Source: Agapanthus africanus (taxonomy: Eukaryota > Streptophyta > Magnoliopsida > Asparagales > Amaryllidaceae). Taken from it: a stretch of 64,000 nucleotides of DNA. Positions 14,010 through 23,782 of the stretch are shown here, piece by piece; positions within the stretch are counted from its first letter, which is position 1; every line of letters begins with the position of its first letter. The translations under genes and the position numbers were made by a program. Under the pieces are notes generated by a model. That model searched no databases and was not told where the DNA came from. It was given only the letters and a program-made list of their open reading frames with translations. The stretch covers positions 323,626,361-323,690,360 of the forward strand of contig JASDDO010000006.1 in assembly GCA_030015575.1 (NCBI GenBank), given 5' to 3'.

Positions 14010-17000
14010 CTAGGGCCAGCTGCTGTAGTATCGCATACCGAGCATCCCGAAGAGTCTCTCAAACTGTATCTGGGGAATGGCCTTCGTGAGTGGATCTGCC
14101 GTGTTGTTCTTCGTGTCAACCCTCCTGACCTCGATCTCCCGGCGATCAACTATCTCCCGGATCAGGTGATACCGCCTCAGAATATGCCTGGATCGCTGAT
14201 GGGACCTGGGTTCCTTGGCCAAAGCCACCGCTCCATTGTTATCGCAATACAAAGGTATTGGATGCTCAATGGATGGAACCACTCCAAGTTCAGTAATGAA
14301 CTTCTTGATCCAGACAGCCTCTTTGGCAGCATCGTTGGCAGCAATGTATTCAGCCTCCATCGTCGAGTCTGCCACGGTTTCCTGCTTGGAACTCTTCCAG
14401 CTAACTGCCCCTCCGTAAAGGGTAAAGACAAAGCCCGACTGCGACTTAGAGTCGTCCTTATCACCCTGGAAGCTCGAATCGGTAAAGGACTCCACTTGGA
14501 GTTCTCCGTTACCATACACCAAGAGCATCTCTTTAGTCCTTCGTAAGTACTTGAGAATACTCTTCACAGCTGTCCAGTGACTCTCTCCAGGATCAGCTTG
14601 ATACCTGCTCACTACACTTAGTGAGTATGCTACATCGGGTCTGGTACATATCATCGCATACATGATAGAGCCTACAGCCGAAGCATAGGGTATCCCTTGC
14701 ATGCGAGCTCTCTCCAAATCAGTCTTGGGAGACATCTCTTTGGAGAGAGTGACTCCAGAGATCGTGGGCAAGTTCCCACGCTTGGATTCTTCCATACTAA
14801 ACCTCTTTAGTATGGTGTCAATGTACTTGGATTGGGACAATCCCAATATCCGTTTGGATCTATCTCTATAGATCCTGATTCCCAATATGCAGGAGGCATC
14901 ACCAAGATCTTTCATTGAGAATCTTTGTGATAAGAAGAGCTTGACCGATTGCAGCATAGGAATATCATTTCCTATCAAGAGTATGTCGTCCACGTACAAT
15001 ACGAGGAAGACAACCTTACTCCCTGCCACCTTCTTGTAAATACAAGGTTCATCTGGGTTTTTGACGAAATCAAACTCTTTGATAACGACGTCAAAGCAGA
15101 TGTTCCAACTCCGCGATACTTGCTTTAATCCATAAATGGATTTAAGCAGCTTGCACACCTTCCCGCTGCTCCCACTGTCTACGAAGCCCTCTGGCTGAGT
15201 CATGTACACGCACTCTTCTAAATCACCATTTAGAAAGGCGGTCTTAACATCCATTTGCCAGATTTCGCAATCATGATATGCAGCGATGGCAAGCATGATC
15301 CGGATGGATTTAAGCATAGCCACTGGAGAAAAAGTTTCGTCATAGTCCACACCTGGTCTTTGACGAAAACCCTTTGCTACAAGTCTAGCTTTGAAAGTCT
15401 CCACTTTCCCATCTACACCAAGTTTTTTCTTGAAGATCCATTTGCTCCCAATGGGTTTTACCCCTTCAGGAGCAACTTCCAAAGTCCATACTTTGTTGGT
15501 GTACATGGATTCCATCTCGGACCGCATAGCATCCAGCCATTTCACCGAGTCCCTACTCGTGATGGCCTGCTCGAAGCTAGTTGGGTCATCATCCTCCATG
15601 ATGCAATCCTCGCTTCCACCATCCATGAGAAAACCGTAGTATCTCTCAGGTTGGCGAGGAACCCTACTAGATCGGCGGAGAGGCTGAGGTTCATTGGGAG
15701 CTGCTGAATCCTCTGGTTCCACTAAATCTTCAGTTTGAGTTTGTGTAGCCGGAATTTCTTCCAGTTCTACCATATCCCCACTAATTTCTTTTGCAAGAAA
15801 TTCCTTTTCTAAAAAGGTGGCATGTCGAGAAACAAACACTTTTTGTTCCTCTGTATGGTAGAAAAGATATCCATGTGAATGTTTGGGATATCCCACAAAC
15901 TTGCATAGAACTGACCGTGCCTCGAGCTTGTCCGGATTTTGCCTTTTGACATAGGCCGGGCAACCCCATATCTTAACTCGTTTAAGACATGGTCTCTTCC
16001 CACTCCATATCTCATATGGTGTGGTAGGTACAGATTTAGTTGGAACTTGATTCAATAGGTATGCTGCTGTTTCCAGCACATATCCCCAGAAGGAAATAGG
16101 TAACTCAGCCGTGCTCATCATAGAGCGCACCATATCTAATAGGGTGCGGTTCCTCCGTTCTGATACACCGTTGTGCTGTGGTGTATATGGAGGAGTCAGC
16201 TGAGAGAGAATCCCATTCTCTTTTAGGAAGTCCAGGAATTCATTGCTCAAGTATTCACCTCCTCGATCAGATCGAAGAATTTTAATACTTTTTCCGGTTT
16301 GGTTCTCAACTTCTTGTTTATATTCTCTAAATTTCTCAAAAGCTTCTGATTTGTGTTTCATCAGGAACACATACCCGAACCTAGAGAGATCGTCAGTGAA
16401 TGTAATGAAGTATGAAGAACCATCACTGGCATGTTTAGACATAGGACCGCATACATCACTATGTATCAGTCCTAAGAGTTCAGTAACTCTTTCTCTGTGT
16501 CCTGTAAACGGAGTTTTGATCATCTTGCCTTTGAGACATGGCTGGCAAGTGTCATAAGATGAAAATTCAAATGGATTCAAATATCCATTCTTATGCAACT
16601 TAGCCAGTCGTGTCGCATTGATGTGACCCAGTCTACAATACCACAAGAAGGATTCGTTCAGTTCAGAACTCTTCCTCTTGTGTGTGTTAGTTATGCTCAG
16701 AACTGTTGATTGATTTAGAACATAAATGCCATTGCATAACGTGCCTGATCCAACCAACTTTTGGTTACGGAAAATGTTCATAACATTGTCCTGTAATACA
16801 AAATTATATCCCTTTTTACTCAATAAAGAAACCGATATAATGTTGCATATCAGGTTCGGCATGTAATAGCATTCGTTCAGAACCAATGTATTACCAGTTG
16901 GTAATACAAGGTGATATTCCCCGACAGTCTTAGCTGCAACAATTGCACCATTTCCAACTCTAATGTCTTTATCACCTTCTCTAAGTTCTCTACCTTTTCT

Positions 17001-17315
17001 AAGCCCATGTAACTGATTACATATATGGGATCCTGACCCGGTATCTAATACCCAGGACGTAGGGCAAATGGAGAAACAGTTCTCTGTAACGAACACGCCC
17101 GAAGAAAATGCATCATCATGTACTTTCTTCATTCGGGTGGCATGGGAATCCTGGTATTCCCCTATATCCTGTTCAGTCCTATAACTCTTATAGGTAAGAA
17201 CGGAACCAACGTTCCCCAGCACAGTATAACATGCGGGTTTGGTCAATACATCCATATTATTATCTTTATTAGGGCATGAAATGGTCGCTACCTGGAGAGA
17301 GAGAGAAGAAAACAC
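14010..17315 (-). CDS. pol: Copia Pol polyprotein, gag-less (A)
   Basis: One uninterrupted frame of 1,101 codons encodes the enzymes that copy and integrate the element. In order: protease with active site D91-T-G-S; GAG-pre-integrase zinc finger H231, H241, C257, C260; integrase core D287, D350, E386; a linker; reverse transcriptase with D689 (QMDV) and YVDD at 774-777; RNase H with D946 (TDSS), the MEAEY box near 987 and D1025 (YCDNN). It ends in YYSSWP next to the PPT. RT and RNase H wording resembles the Angela/Tork group. No Gag domain or zinc knuckle precedes the protease; residues 1-80 are an unrecognised stub. The frame opens with GTG, and the ATG used by B is ATT here, so the first in-frame ATG is codon 21. 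Translation may need splicing or a non-AUG start. The uninterrupted frame suggests a functional enzyme; activity is inference. Confidence 0.9.
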   Translation of the reverse strand: MFSSLSLQVATISCPNKDNNMDVLTKPACYTVLGNVGSVLTYKSYRTEQDIGEYQDSHATRMKKVHDDAFSSGVFVTENCFSICPTSWVLDTGSGSHICNQLHGLRKGRELREGDKDIRVGNGAIVAAKTVGEYHLVLPTGNTLVLNECYYMPNLICNIISVSLLSKKGYNFVLQDNVMNIFRNQKLVGSGTLCNGIYVLNQSTVLSITNTHKRKSSELNESFLWYCRLGHINATRLAKLHKNGYLNPFEFSSYDTCQPCLKGKMIKTPFTGHRERVTELLGLIHSDVCGPMSKHASDGSSYFITFTDDLSRFGYVFLMKHKSEAFEKFREYKQEVENQTGKSIKILRSDRGGEYLSNEFLDFLKENGILSQLTPPYTPQHNGVSERRNRTLLDMVRSMMSTAELPISFWGYVLETAAYLLNQVPTKSVPTTPYEIWSGKRPCLKRVKIWGCPAYVKRQNPDKLEARSVLCKFVGYPKHSHGYLFYHTEEQKVFVSRHATFLEKEFLAKEISGDMVELEEIPATQTQTEDLVEPEDSAAPNEPQPLRRSSRVPRQPERYYGFLMDGGSEDCIMEDDDPTSFEQAITSRDSVKWLDAMRSEMESMYTNKVWTLEVAPEGVKPIGSKWIFKKKLGVDGKVETFKARLVAKGFRQRPGVDYDETFSPVAMLKSIRIMLAIAAYHDCEIWQMDVKTAFLNGDLEECVYMTQPEGFVDSGSSGKVCKLLKSIYGLKQVSRSWNICFDVVIKEFDFVKNPDEPCIYKKVAGSKVVFLVLYVDDILLIGNDIPMLQSVKLFLSQRFSMKDLGDASCILGIRIYRDRSKRILGLSQSKYIDTILKRFSMEESKRGNLPTISGVTLSKEMSPKTDLERARMQGIPYASAVGSIMYAMICTRPDVAYSLSVVSRYQADPGESHWTAVKSILKYLRRTKEMLLVYGNGELQVESFTDSSFQGDKDDSKSQSGFVFTLYGGAVSWKSSKQETVADSTMEAEYIAANDAAKEAVWIKKFITELGVVPSIEHPIPLYCDNNGAVALAKEPRSHQRSRHILRRYHLIREIVDRREIEVRRVDTKNNTADPLTKAIPQIQFERLFGMLGMRYYSSWP
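17283..17312 (-). promoter_or_regulatory. Pyrimidine tract + CAG before A pol (possible splice acceptor)
   Basis: On the minus strand a TTTTCTTCTCTCTCTCTCC tract ends in CAG (17292-17294), followed by GTAGCGACC. B has the same arrangement and C a variant ending TTGCAG. It has the form of a plant 3' splice site. Confidence 0.35.
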
Positions 17316-17471
17316 TTTAGCGTAAGCTCGTGCAAGATCAGATTGGTTATTATCTTATCTAATCAGGATGGCTCCCACTGGTTTTTATCAAATCTTCCTT
17401 CAAACCCTAAAAGGAAAGACTAGCCGGGATTAATTACACACTACAAGTTCGCCAATCTTTCAGCCAGGCCA

Positions 17472-17562
17472 GTGTCGGTACTTTGAGGGAGGTTCCCCGT
17501 GCTTTCGCACGGACCTAATTAAAGTAAACCTCGTTTTCCCAGAGGCGTAACCCCGCTGACAC
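17472..17562 (-). ncRNA. Predicted multi-helix leader RNA with GAAA loop (A)
   Basis: Read on the minus strand, an outer helix GTGTC/GACAC (17558-17562 with 17472-17476) encloses a CCTC/GAGG hairpin, a GGTT/AACC helix and the perfect hairpin CCGTGC-GAAA-GCACGG at 17497-17512. The same plan appears in B, D and C. It lies about 150-240 nt before pol. Function unknown. Confidence 0.5.
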
Positions 17563-17727
17563 CTTTCTAGACACCTACTTGATCGGCTAATTGTAATGTG
17601 TAAAACTCTCCCAGGAGTAACTCTTACTCGCAGTGGGTATCGGGATCCAACTATCTCATAGAAGGTATGCAATCTCATTGCAAATTTCAACACTTGAAAT
17701 TCCCGATAATATTTTGCCCCTAGCGTC

Positions 17728-17936
17728 CTATGACCTTGACAAAGGCCAACAAATCATAGCATGCTAGTCAAGTTCAACCCGTCATTTCTTGATTGAATCA
17801 AACCCACCCGCACGGCCCTTGACAAAGGCCAACAAGGTCGTACGACTACCCTGAAACAATCCGCATCATATGCATAAGCAGATAATCACTATTCAGCTAC
17901 CGCACACTACGCCTTGACAAAGGCCAACAAACGCAG
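17728..17936 (-). ncRNA. Three common-loop stem-loops in A leader
   Basis: TTGGCCTTTGTCAAGG (minus strand) occurs three times about 85-95 nt apart. Each copy is enclosed by a different complementary pair: CTATGA/TCATAG at 17728-17759, ACGACC/GGCCGT (one G-U) at 17812-17841, and CTGCG/CGTAG (one G-U) at 17907-17936. B and D also have three copies with other stems. Confidence 0.55.
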
Positions 17937-18076
17937 CACGAATACTAAACAGTTCTTATCTGAAATGACGGAGGGCTACGTCAGGTTTTTCTGAAAACCT
18001 ATTGCGTAATGAACTTGATATCGTTGTAGAATCAAATGAAGTTTTGAAATGGAGTGATTTTGATGCTTTTCTAGTT

Positions 18077-18325
18077 TTGCTAAAGGGGTCACTCCCGGTG
18101 AAGGGATCGTCGGCCCTTTCCTCGTCGAATGAGGTGCGGGATATATCATATATATCACTGTGCAAAGCAGAAACTATAGAAGCAATCAAAAACAAACCGA
18201 GTGTGTAGCATCTGCCAGTTATTGCTAAAGGAGTCACTCCCGGTGAAGGGATCTCGGTCCTTTCCTCATCGAATAAGGTGCAGGATATATCACATATACC
18301 GCTGTGCAAAGCAAGAACTGTAGCT
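18077..18325 (-). repeat. Tandem duplication of a 103-bp unit in A leader
   Basis: Two copies (18077-18179 and 18222-18325) share TCACTCCCGGTGAAGGGATC, a CCTTTCCTC block, GATATATCA and GTGCAAAGCA. B has the matching pair at 52701-52803 and 52847-52947, so the duplication predates both insertions. D lacks it. Confidence 0.65.
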
Positions 18326-19913
18326 ACCTTTTTTTTTTATTTAAAATTCGATTCTACAACATCTTTGGTTTCTTTTCTTTCATTAATCACATTAATGAAG
18401 TCCCATCATTTAAATACCTAAACATCACAGATAAATACGACATACACTTATGCCATCCGCATTCGCCTCGATGTCCCTTCGTGCACCGTTAGGTTAGGTA
18501 ACTAACAACAGAGCAGGGCAGGGCTAGTGCGGGTGCAAAACATAAGTAACGTCTATATAATATATCATATATACTATATACTGTATCTATCACTGAACAT
18601 CACATGATCACATCACAGATATCGCAGCAGAAGAAACATATGAAACATTGGATATACTAGGACGTCCGTGTTTTCAATACGAGCCAGTATAAAACACGGA
18701 TTCCACGGTCGTGATGAATAGCCAATCCCACACCCCTAGACCCCTACGAGAGCGGCAAGCAACCCTGCCAATTCTAGGGTTAGGAGACCCGGACTCGACT
18801 CCTCGAGATGGTCTCCCACTGGACCCTAGAACCCGGTTACTTGTGCTCCCCTCCTTGGGTCTATCCTAGTGCAGAAAAGTAAATAATATACAAAGGGTGA
18901 CATCTTCTGCAACCTGGAAGTGCCCCAATAAAAGAATATTACATACAAGTTTTTACATGAATGAAAATGAAAAACACTCATCTCACATAAAAGCCCCCGG
19001 CTATTCAAACACGACGATCCAATATAACATATCCAGCAACACATAACATCACATGTCATCAACGTAAGTAAATATGCGCATCCCAATTGTCGTTGATATA
19101 TAACAACGAAACCGGCGATATCACATATTACACTTACGGTCACAGAAAACAAAGTGTAAAACTACAACAGTTGGAATCCGCAACTTCTTTAGACATCGCA
19201 TGCCTAATCAAATGAAATACTTAGACATCACATGCCTAACAGTTATAAACCCCGCATTTTAGTCTCATTATCGAAAACTCTTTTCAATATCAAATGAGAC
19301 TAAACCGCTAGATTTATAATATTCATTCAGTTATCTCATAACTGTTTGTGAATTCCAATTATTGTATCCCATTCCGGATAAATAGAAAATATTAAACTTT
19401 CCGATCGAACATTCGAACACCCAAGTTTTCCCGAAACCGATCAACACATGAAATAAGTTCAAAGACATTCACTTCATGCCTCAGTACCAACGGTCCAGCC
19501 GTAGAAGGGTCAAGCCAACGCCTCACATGTGGCACGCCGTACTGCCCCAAACCCGAAGATTCAAAGGGCAGTTCAAGACGGTCACATAATCGAGTTAAGG
19601 TTTGTTGTCTTCTAGAGGGACCATCGCGTTACTTGCACTACTCAGAACGTCCTTAAACCATGGAAAAATCCAACACTTGGATATTTTCCGGCAGGGAAAA
19701 GATTGGGTATTTACATCCGGTCGAACTTTTTAACATATTCCAAAATATCCGGAAAGCCACATTGACAAAGTCTGATAATCCGATCGAAATACCGAGTCCC
19801 TAATACAACCCAGAAAACTCAACTCTTGAGTGATATTTAAAAATTCCCAGAAAATCCAGCATCATAAAATAGGAATTACTGTGCAAAAATTATAGGGTAT
19901 TGTGACCATATGG

Positions 19914-19958
19914 CCGCGGAACCGCCGCAGAAGCCATGCTTCTGCCGCGGTTCCGCGG
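19914..19958 (-). ncRNA. GC-rich 21-bp hairpin, A leader
   Basis: CCGCGGAACCGCCGCAGAAGC and its near-perfect complement (one mismatch) flank a 3-nt loop. On the element strand it lies about 190-230 nt downstream of the PBS. B (51234-51283) and D (27645-27688) have hairpins of different sequence at the same distance. Confidence 0.65.
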
Positions 19959-20144
19959 TGGATTAATGGAATTGGGTTGTCGAATTTCACAGTAACTCTT
20001 AGAAAGCCCTGCTGAATTTTCTGCATATTTTTAATTTTGAAAAAACCCAGTTTTTAAAAAATGTACAGAGAGCAATTTTGATATTAGGGTTTCGGTTCGA
20101 TCGGACTTCAAACTCCGTCTACACTTCGCCTAAGGCTCTAGCTA

Positions 20145-20157
20145 GGCTCTGATACTA
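20145..20157 (-). other. A primer binding site
   Basis: The minus strand reads TAGTATCAGAGCC one base after the 5' LTR. It matches the initiator-Met primer TGGTATCAGAGCC with one mismatch; B has the identical variant. Confidence 0.85.
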
Positions 20158-20158
20158 C

Positions 20159-22380
20159 TGTAGGGTTCCTAGGCACTCTCAAGAGGTCTCACAAGGCATC
20201 AATCATGCCAATTTCAAATTTTACGGGTGCCGAGAAACCCTAATACGGATCGTTAACTAGAAATTTAGGCGATAAACAAATCTAGTTAACAACTTAACTA
20301 AAGATAAGAAGCTAAAACCTTTGTAGATCCGGATATCCACTTCCTTGGCTCCACGTAGGCGTCCTCTCGCTGTCCATCTCGAATCCCGGACTCAATCGTT
20401 GGCTTGATCGGAGAAATGGGCGGACTAGGTCGTCGGCTTCGTACCGAAGATGATCTACGTCGAGGCATCACAAGTTCAAGCTCCGACTTCACAAATTTGT
20501 GAAACTTGTGAAGAAAACACCCAAAACAACTTGACAAGAGGTAGAGGGTGAAGAAATAGGAGGTGGGTTCACTTTGGAATTGGATTTCTCACTTTAGATC
20601 TCAAGTTGCCATTGATGGCATCAAGCTTTCTATCTTGAAGAAGAAGATGATGAAGCTAGAATTATGATAAGTGTTGTTAAAAGAATAATAAAAATGAATA
20701 CTTATCATCTTCTAACCTTGGTTAAATGTAGAGAATAGACCATGGTCAAGTGAGAATGGTTAGGGTTAAGGATGATGACAAAATGGTCACTTTAGTCAAA
20801 GCTTCATGAAGCTTCATCAAGCTTCATGAAAGAAACCATTTTGTTATCTTTTATTTATTTATCAAAAAAGAATAGATAAATAAATAAGTAAATAAATCAA
20901 AACCCTAACTATTATCATAACCATGGTTTAAGTCTTAACACAAAACCAATTTACATGCATCATCAAACATGACACATTGTAGTGCACAAAAGTATATCAC
21001 ATATACAACTTGTGAACTACAAGTGAGAAAATCCTATTAAAGTGAACCAATACTAGTTAATGCAAAGTAATATATCAAATATATAATTATACATTAAATC
21101 ATTAAATCAACACTTGATTCAATGATCCGGTCATGTCGCACATAACCGACTAGTATCCAATGTATCGACTTATCGAATCAATCTACGATTCGATAACTAG
21201 GTTATATCGCATATAACCAATCGAAACATTCATCGCGAGAATGAAATACGGTATCACATACACGCATCATTCTCGGTCCTGCACATATCTCATATGCACT
21301 CTTATTTCGTTTCGCTTGAGCCAGGAAACTTCTGTGTAGGACTCTAAAGACTCGTCAATACGCCGGTAGCAGATGATGATCATATCAAGCACCCACAAGC
21401 CGCAAGCGGTCTGCTAAACGTAACGGCCATCCGGGTATTAAGCGATCAGAAGATCGACGAGCTAGCCCGCTCACACTCCTGTGAATCCAACCAGTAACAC
21501 TTACTGTACAGTCCGGTCTGTTCGTCTGATATGTCGCATATCAAGTCTAGGGGTGGTAAACGTCAGACCCCAATAACCGATAAGTCGTGCCGATGTGAGG
21601 CTCATAACGGGTCGAGAAACTACTGGTAACACTTACCAGCAAATCTCTGATCAGCCCTGGCCAGGGACTTCCCTGTTACGGCCAATCGAGCACTGCGCAG
21701 CATCAACCCCCAATACCGGGAGAGACGAAACCCCTCCTATCGCTCATTGCCTCCATATGACTCGGGACTGTACCCAAAGACCACCGTTTTGCACGCCCTC
21801 ATGGACGTGGTAAGGTGGAGATCAAAGCACAGTGGGAATCACACAAGACTCTATGACGATCTCGGGTCTACAGACTAACCTGTACAAGTGTCACCTGAGA
21901 ACTGCCATCTGACGTGAGGTATAATACCATCTGGGAGTTCTCGGCGAGTCCGTCCAGTATACCCAGTCTCCACTGAGCACCCGTATACCATCTCTGATGT
22001 CAAACACCAATGGATATGGGATCATCCATCGCCCATCTCATGGGTCGAGAAGCGTATACGCTAGTCTACTCTGGTATATCGATGCCCTGTCTCGATACAC
22101 CCACGACTAGGGACCTTGAAGGATGTACTTGTAGACTACTATGTCCCCACTAGCATGATCTGCATCATAGTCCAGGTAGTCAAGTACACATCCTAAGGGC
22201 TTTATCAACATGTAACTATAAGACAGTTTAAAGAGACAAGTGTACATGTTAAGATAAAGAGTAACCAGATAGCATACTATCATATCGAGCAAGAAAGTCA
22301 TTTCTATATATGTCCAAGCATCCAATATAATATACATCATCTGTACAATACTGGCCTCTAGGGCATACATACAACTAACA
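20159..22380 (-). repeat. A 5' LTR
   Basis: 2,222 bp, the partner of 11774-13995, from TGTAGGGTTCC to CAACTAACA on the plus strand. I see no convincing TATA box at the place where B carries one. Confidence 0.93.
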
Positions 22381-23225
22381 GGGCCTAGGGGGTAAACGTC
22401 AGTCCCCTACTAGCGGTACAAGTCGTGTCGGAGTGTAGCCCAGAACACCCTGAGATAACACTGGAAACCTACCAGTATATCTCGCTTGCCCTGGCCAGGG
22501 ACTACTCGTGTAATGGCTCTCCTAGACACAGCGCGATGTCAACCCCCAATACCGGGAGAGACGAATCCTGTCTAACCGTCACTGCCTCCAAGTGCTTCGG
22601 GACTGCACCCAACTACTACCTGTTTGCATGACTCCTTTGAGCCGTGGTAGGGTAGTAATCAAAGTACAGTGGGAACACACTCGAGGCGAAGTGACAGTGT
22701 CAAGTCAGCGGACTAAGCTGTACTCATGTCACCTGGGAACTGATAACTGACGATATGTATAATACCAACCAATCAGTTCCCGACGAGTCCTGTCCAGTGT
22801 ACTCGTAACCTAACGAGCACCCGCATACTATCTCAAGTACGACGTACTGACGGCTGTGGGACATACCGTCTCCCAAGCTGGGATAAGAAGCGCATACGCT
22901 AGTCTACTCCGGAGTATCGATACCCTGTCTCGATAGTCCTGCGACTAGGGACCTGCATAAGGATGTGCTTATAGATTACCCAGCCCCCACGAGTGTGACT
23001 GCCATCACAACGCTGGTAATCAAGCAAAGATCCTAAGGGCTCTACTAATATGTATAAGCAATATGCTAAAAGAAACACATGCACATATTGAAGTAGAAAC
23101 AAACCAAGTAGCATACTACTATTTTGAGCAAGATTGTCTATACAAGGTGAATATCCCAAGCTTCCATCAAGTAATATACAAACTAGTATGATACAATAAT
23201 GGCCTCTAGGGCATATACACTAACA
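22381..23225 (-). repeat. Copia X LTR, segment 2
   Basis: Resumes the X LTR after A, starting with the duplicated GGGCC, and aligns with the Y LTR from 63491 to the window end. It ends ATATACACTAACA, the complement of the family LTR start TGTTAGTGTATATGCCC. No PPT follows on the right, so this is the outer edge of a 5' LTR, or a solo LTR, of a minus-strand element. Confidence 0.8.
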
Positions 23226-23237
23226 TACGCCGGCAGC

Positions 23238-23247
23238 TATAAATAGA
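23238..23247 (+). promoter_or_regulatory. TATA box in H LTR
   Basis: TATAAATAGA is a canonical plant TATA sequence, followed by a GC-richer pyrimidine-containing leader and an ATG at 23381, 143 bp downstream. Confidence 0.5.
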
Positions 23248-23380
23248 GGTGGGATCCCCATCAGGGCCCATACCTCACCATAATTTCCTCGTCCCTAGTC
23301 GTGTTAGCCCAGCGCTCTTCTCCGTAGATCGGATTCCTTGCGTTTTCTCTTCCGAGAACTCGTCCCTTTGATCAGGTTAG

Positions 23381-23587
23381 ATGTCTTCTACCGAGGAGTC
23401 TGTAGAAATAGTCCGGGTAGAGTTTAGAGAGTCTTATGCAGCTTCCTCTTCTACTTCTTCCTCTTTCTCTTCTGAGTCAGAGTCATCCCAGGAAGTTAGG
23501 GTTGGTCATGCTCCCCGGGGTCGTGCGATGGGGGCAGTCTCCAGAGCTCAGGTTATGTTTTCAAATCTTAATCTAAAACCCATTTGA
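23381..23587 (+). CDS. Short serine-rich ORF in H LTR, doubtful
   Basis: A 68-residue frame starts 143 bp after the TATA box. It has an acidic N-terminus, a serine-rich centre (residues 21-38) and a short basic stretch near residue 47. I do not recognise it. A GT follows CAG at about 23550, so the frame could be a spliced first exon or just an upstream ORF of the LTR. With no second copy of H in the window, conservation cannot be judged. Confidence 0.2.
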   Translation: MSSTEESVEIVRVEFRESYAASSSTSSSFSSESESSQEVRVGHAPRGRAMGAVSRAQVMFSNLNLKPI

Positions 23588-23782
23588 ATTTTCAAACAAA
23601 CTTTACTTATACTTTAAAAAGAGAAACTTGATTTTATTAATAACCATTTTCCAAAACTTTACCTCCGCTGTTTACTTAAAAAGGTTTAGATTCCTGGTTT
23701 TCGGCTTATTTGGGTTACGATGGGGTCCTATAGATTTCACGCGATTCAACTGCCAGTCACGTGCCGTCTCCTGGTTGTGACA

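Larger units (their letters stand above)
17316..20144 (-). other. A leader (5' untranslated region), 2.8 kb
   Basis: Non-coding DNA between PBS and pol. From 5' to 3' on the minus strand it holds a GC-rich hairpin (19914-19958), a stretch shared with B (18700-19900), two copies of a 103-bp repeat (18077-18325), three common-loop stem-loops (17728-17936) and a GAAA-capped multi-helix element (17472-17562). Open frames inside it, for example 17956-18309, come from the 103-bp repeats and are not preserved as proteins in B. Confidence 0.7.
11774..22380 (-). mobile_element. A: Ty1/copia element with intact pol and no gag, 10.6 kb
   Basis: Complete element with two 2,222-bp LTRs differing at roughly two dozen positions by eye (about 1%). 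It is flanked by the 5-bp TSD GGGCC at 11769-11773 and 22381-22385. The uninterrupted target GCGGGCCTAGGGGG is seen in the Y LTR near 63489. The PPT lies next to the left LTR and the PBS next to the right LTR, so it reads on the minus strand: 5' LTR at 20159-22380, a 2.8-kb leader, pol at 17315-14010, 3' LTR at 11774-13995. It belongs to the same family as B (LTRs start TGTTAGTT and end CCTAGGAACCCTACA). Confidence 0.95.
23226..23782 (+). repeat. H: gypsy-type LTR fragment
   Basis: This sequence resembles none of the copia LTRs. It starts at the X insertion point, has a strong TATA box at 23238 and ends GGTTGTGACA exactly where copia coding sequence E begins. I read it as the right-hand part of a plus-strand gypsy LTR whose left part lies beyond X. 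TGACA termini are common for gypsy LTRs; the family is not recognised. Confidence 0.5.

Noticed and set aside
14166..14546. 126-codon plus-strand frame opposite pol
   Set aside because: Antisense shadow of the RNase H coding region; the same shadow is seen opposite B pol at 56395-56754.
17463..17580. GAAA-capped leader element as rRNA or tRNA-like fragment
   Set aside because: The tetraloop hairpin resembles those in rRNA, but no flanking rRNA helices or tRNA cloverleaf elements are present.
17728..17936. Regularly spaced GTCAAGG repeats as a CRISPR-like array
   Set aside because: Only three copies of 16 nt with non-uniform flanks, inside a plant retrotransposon leader on the transcribed strand.
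17956..18309. 117-codon minus-strand frame in the A leader as a small protein
   Set aside because: It is produced by the 103-bp tandem repeats, and in B the matching region splits into different frames, so RNA or DNA function is more likely than coding.
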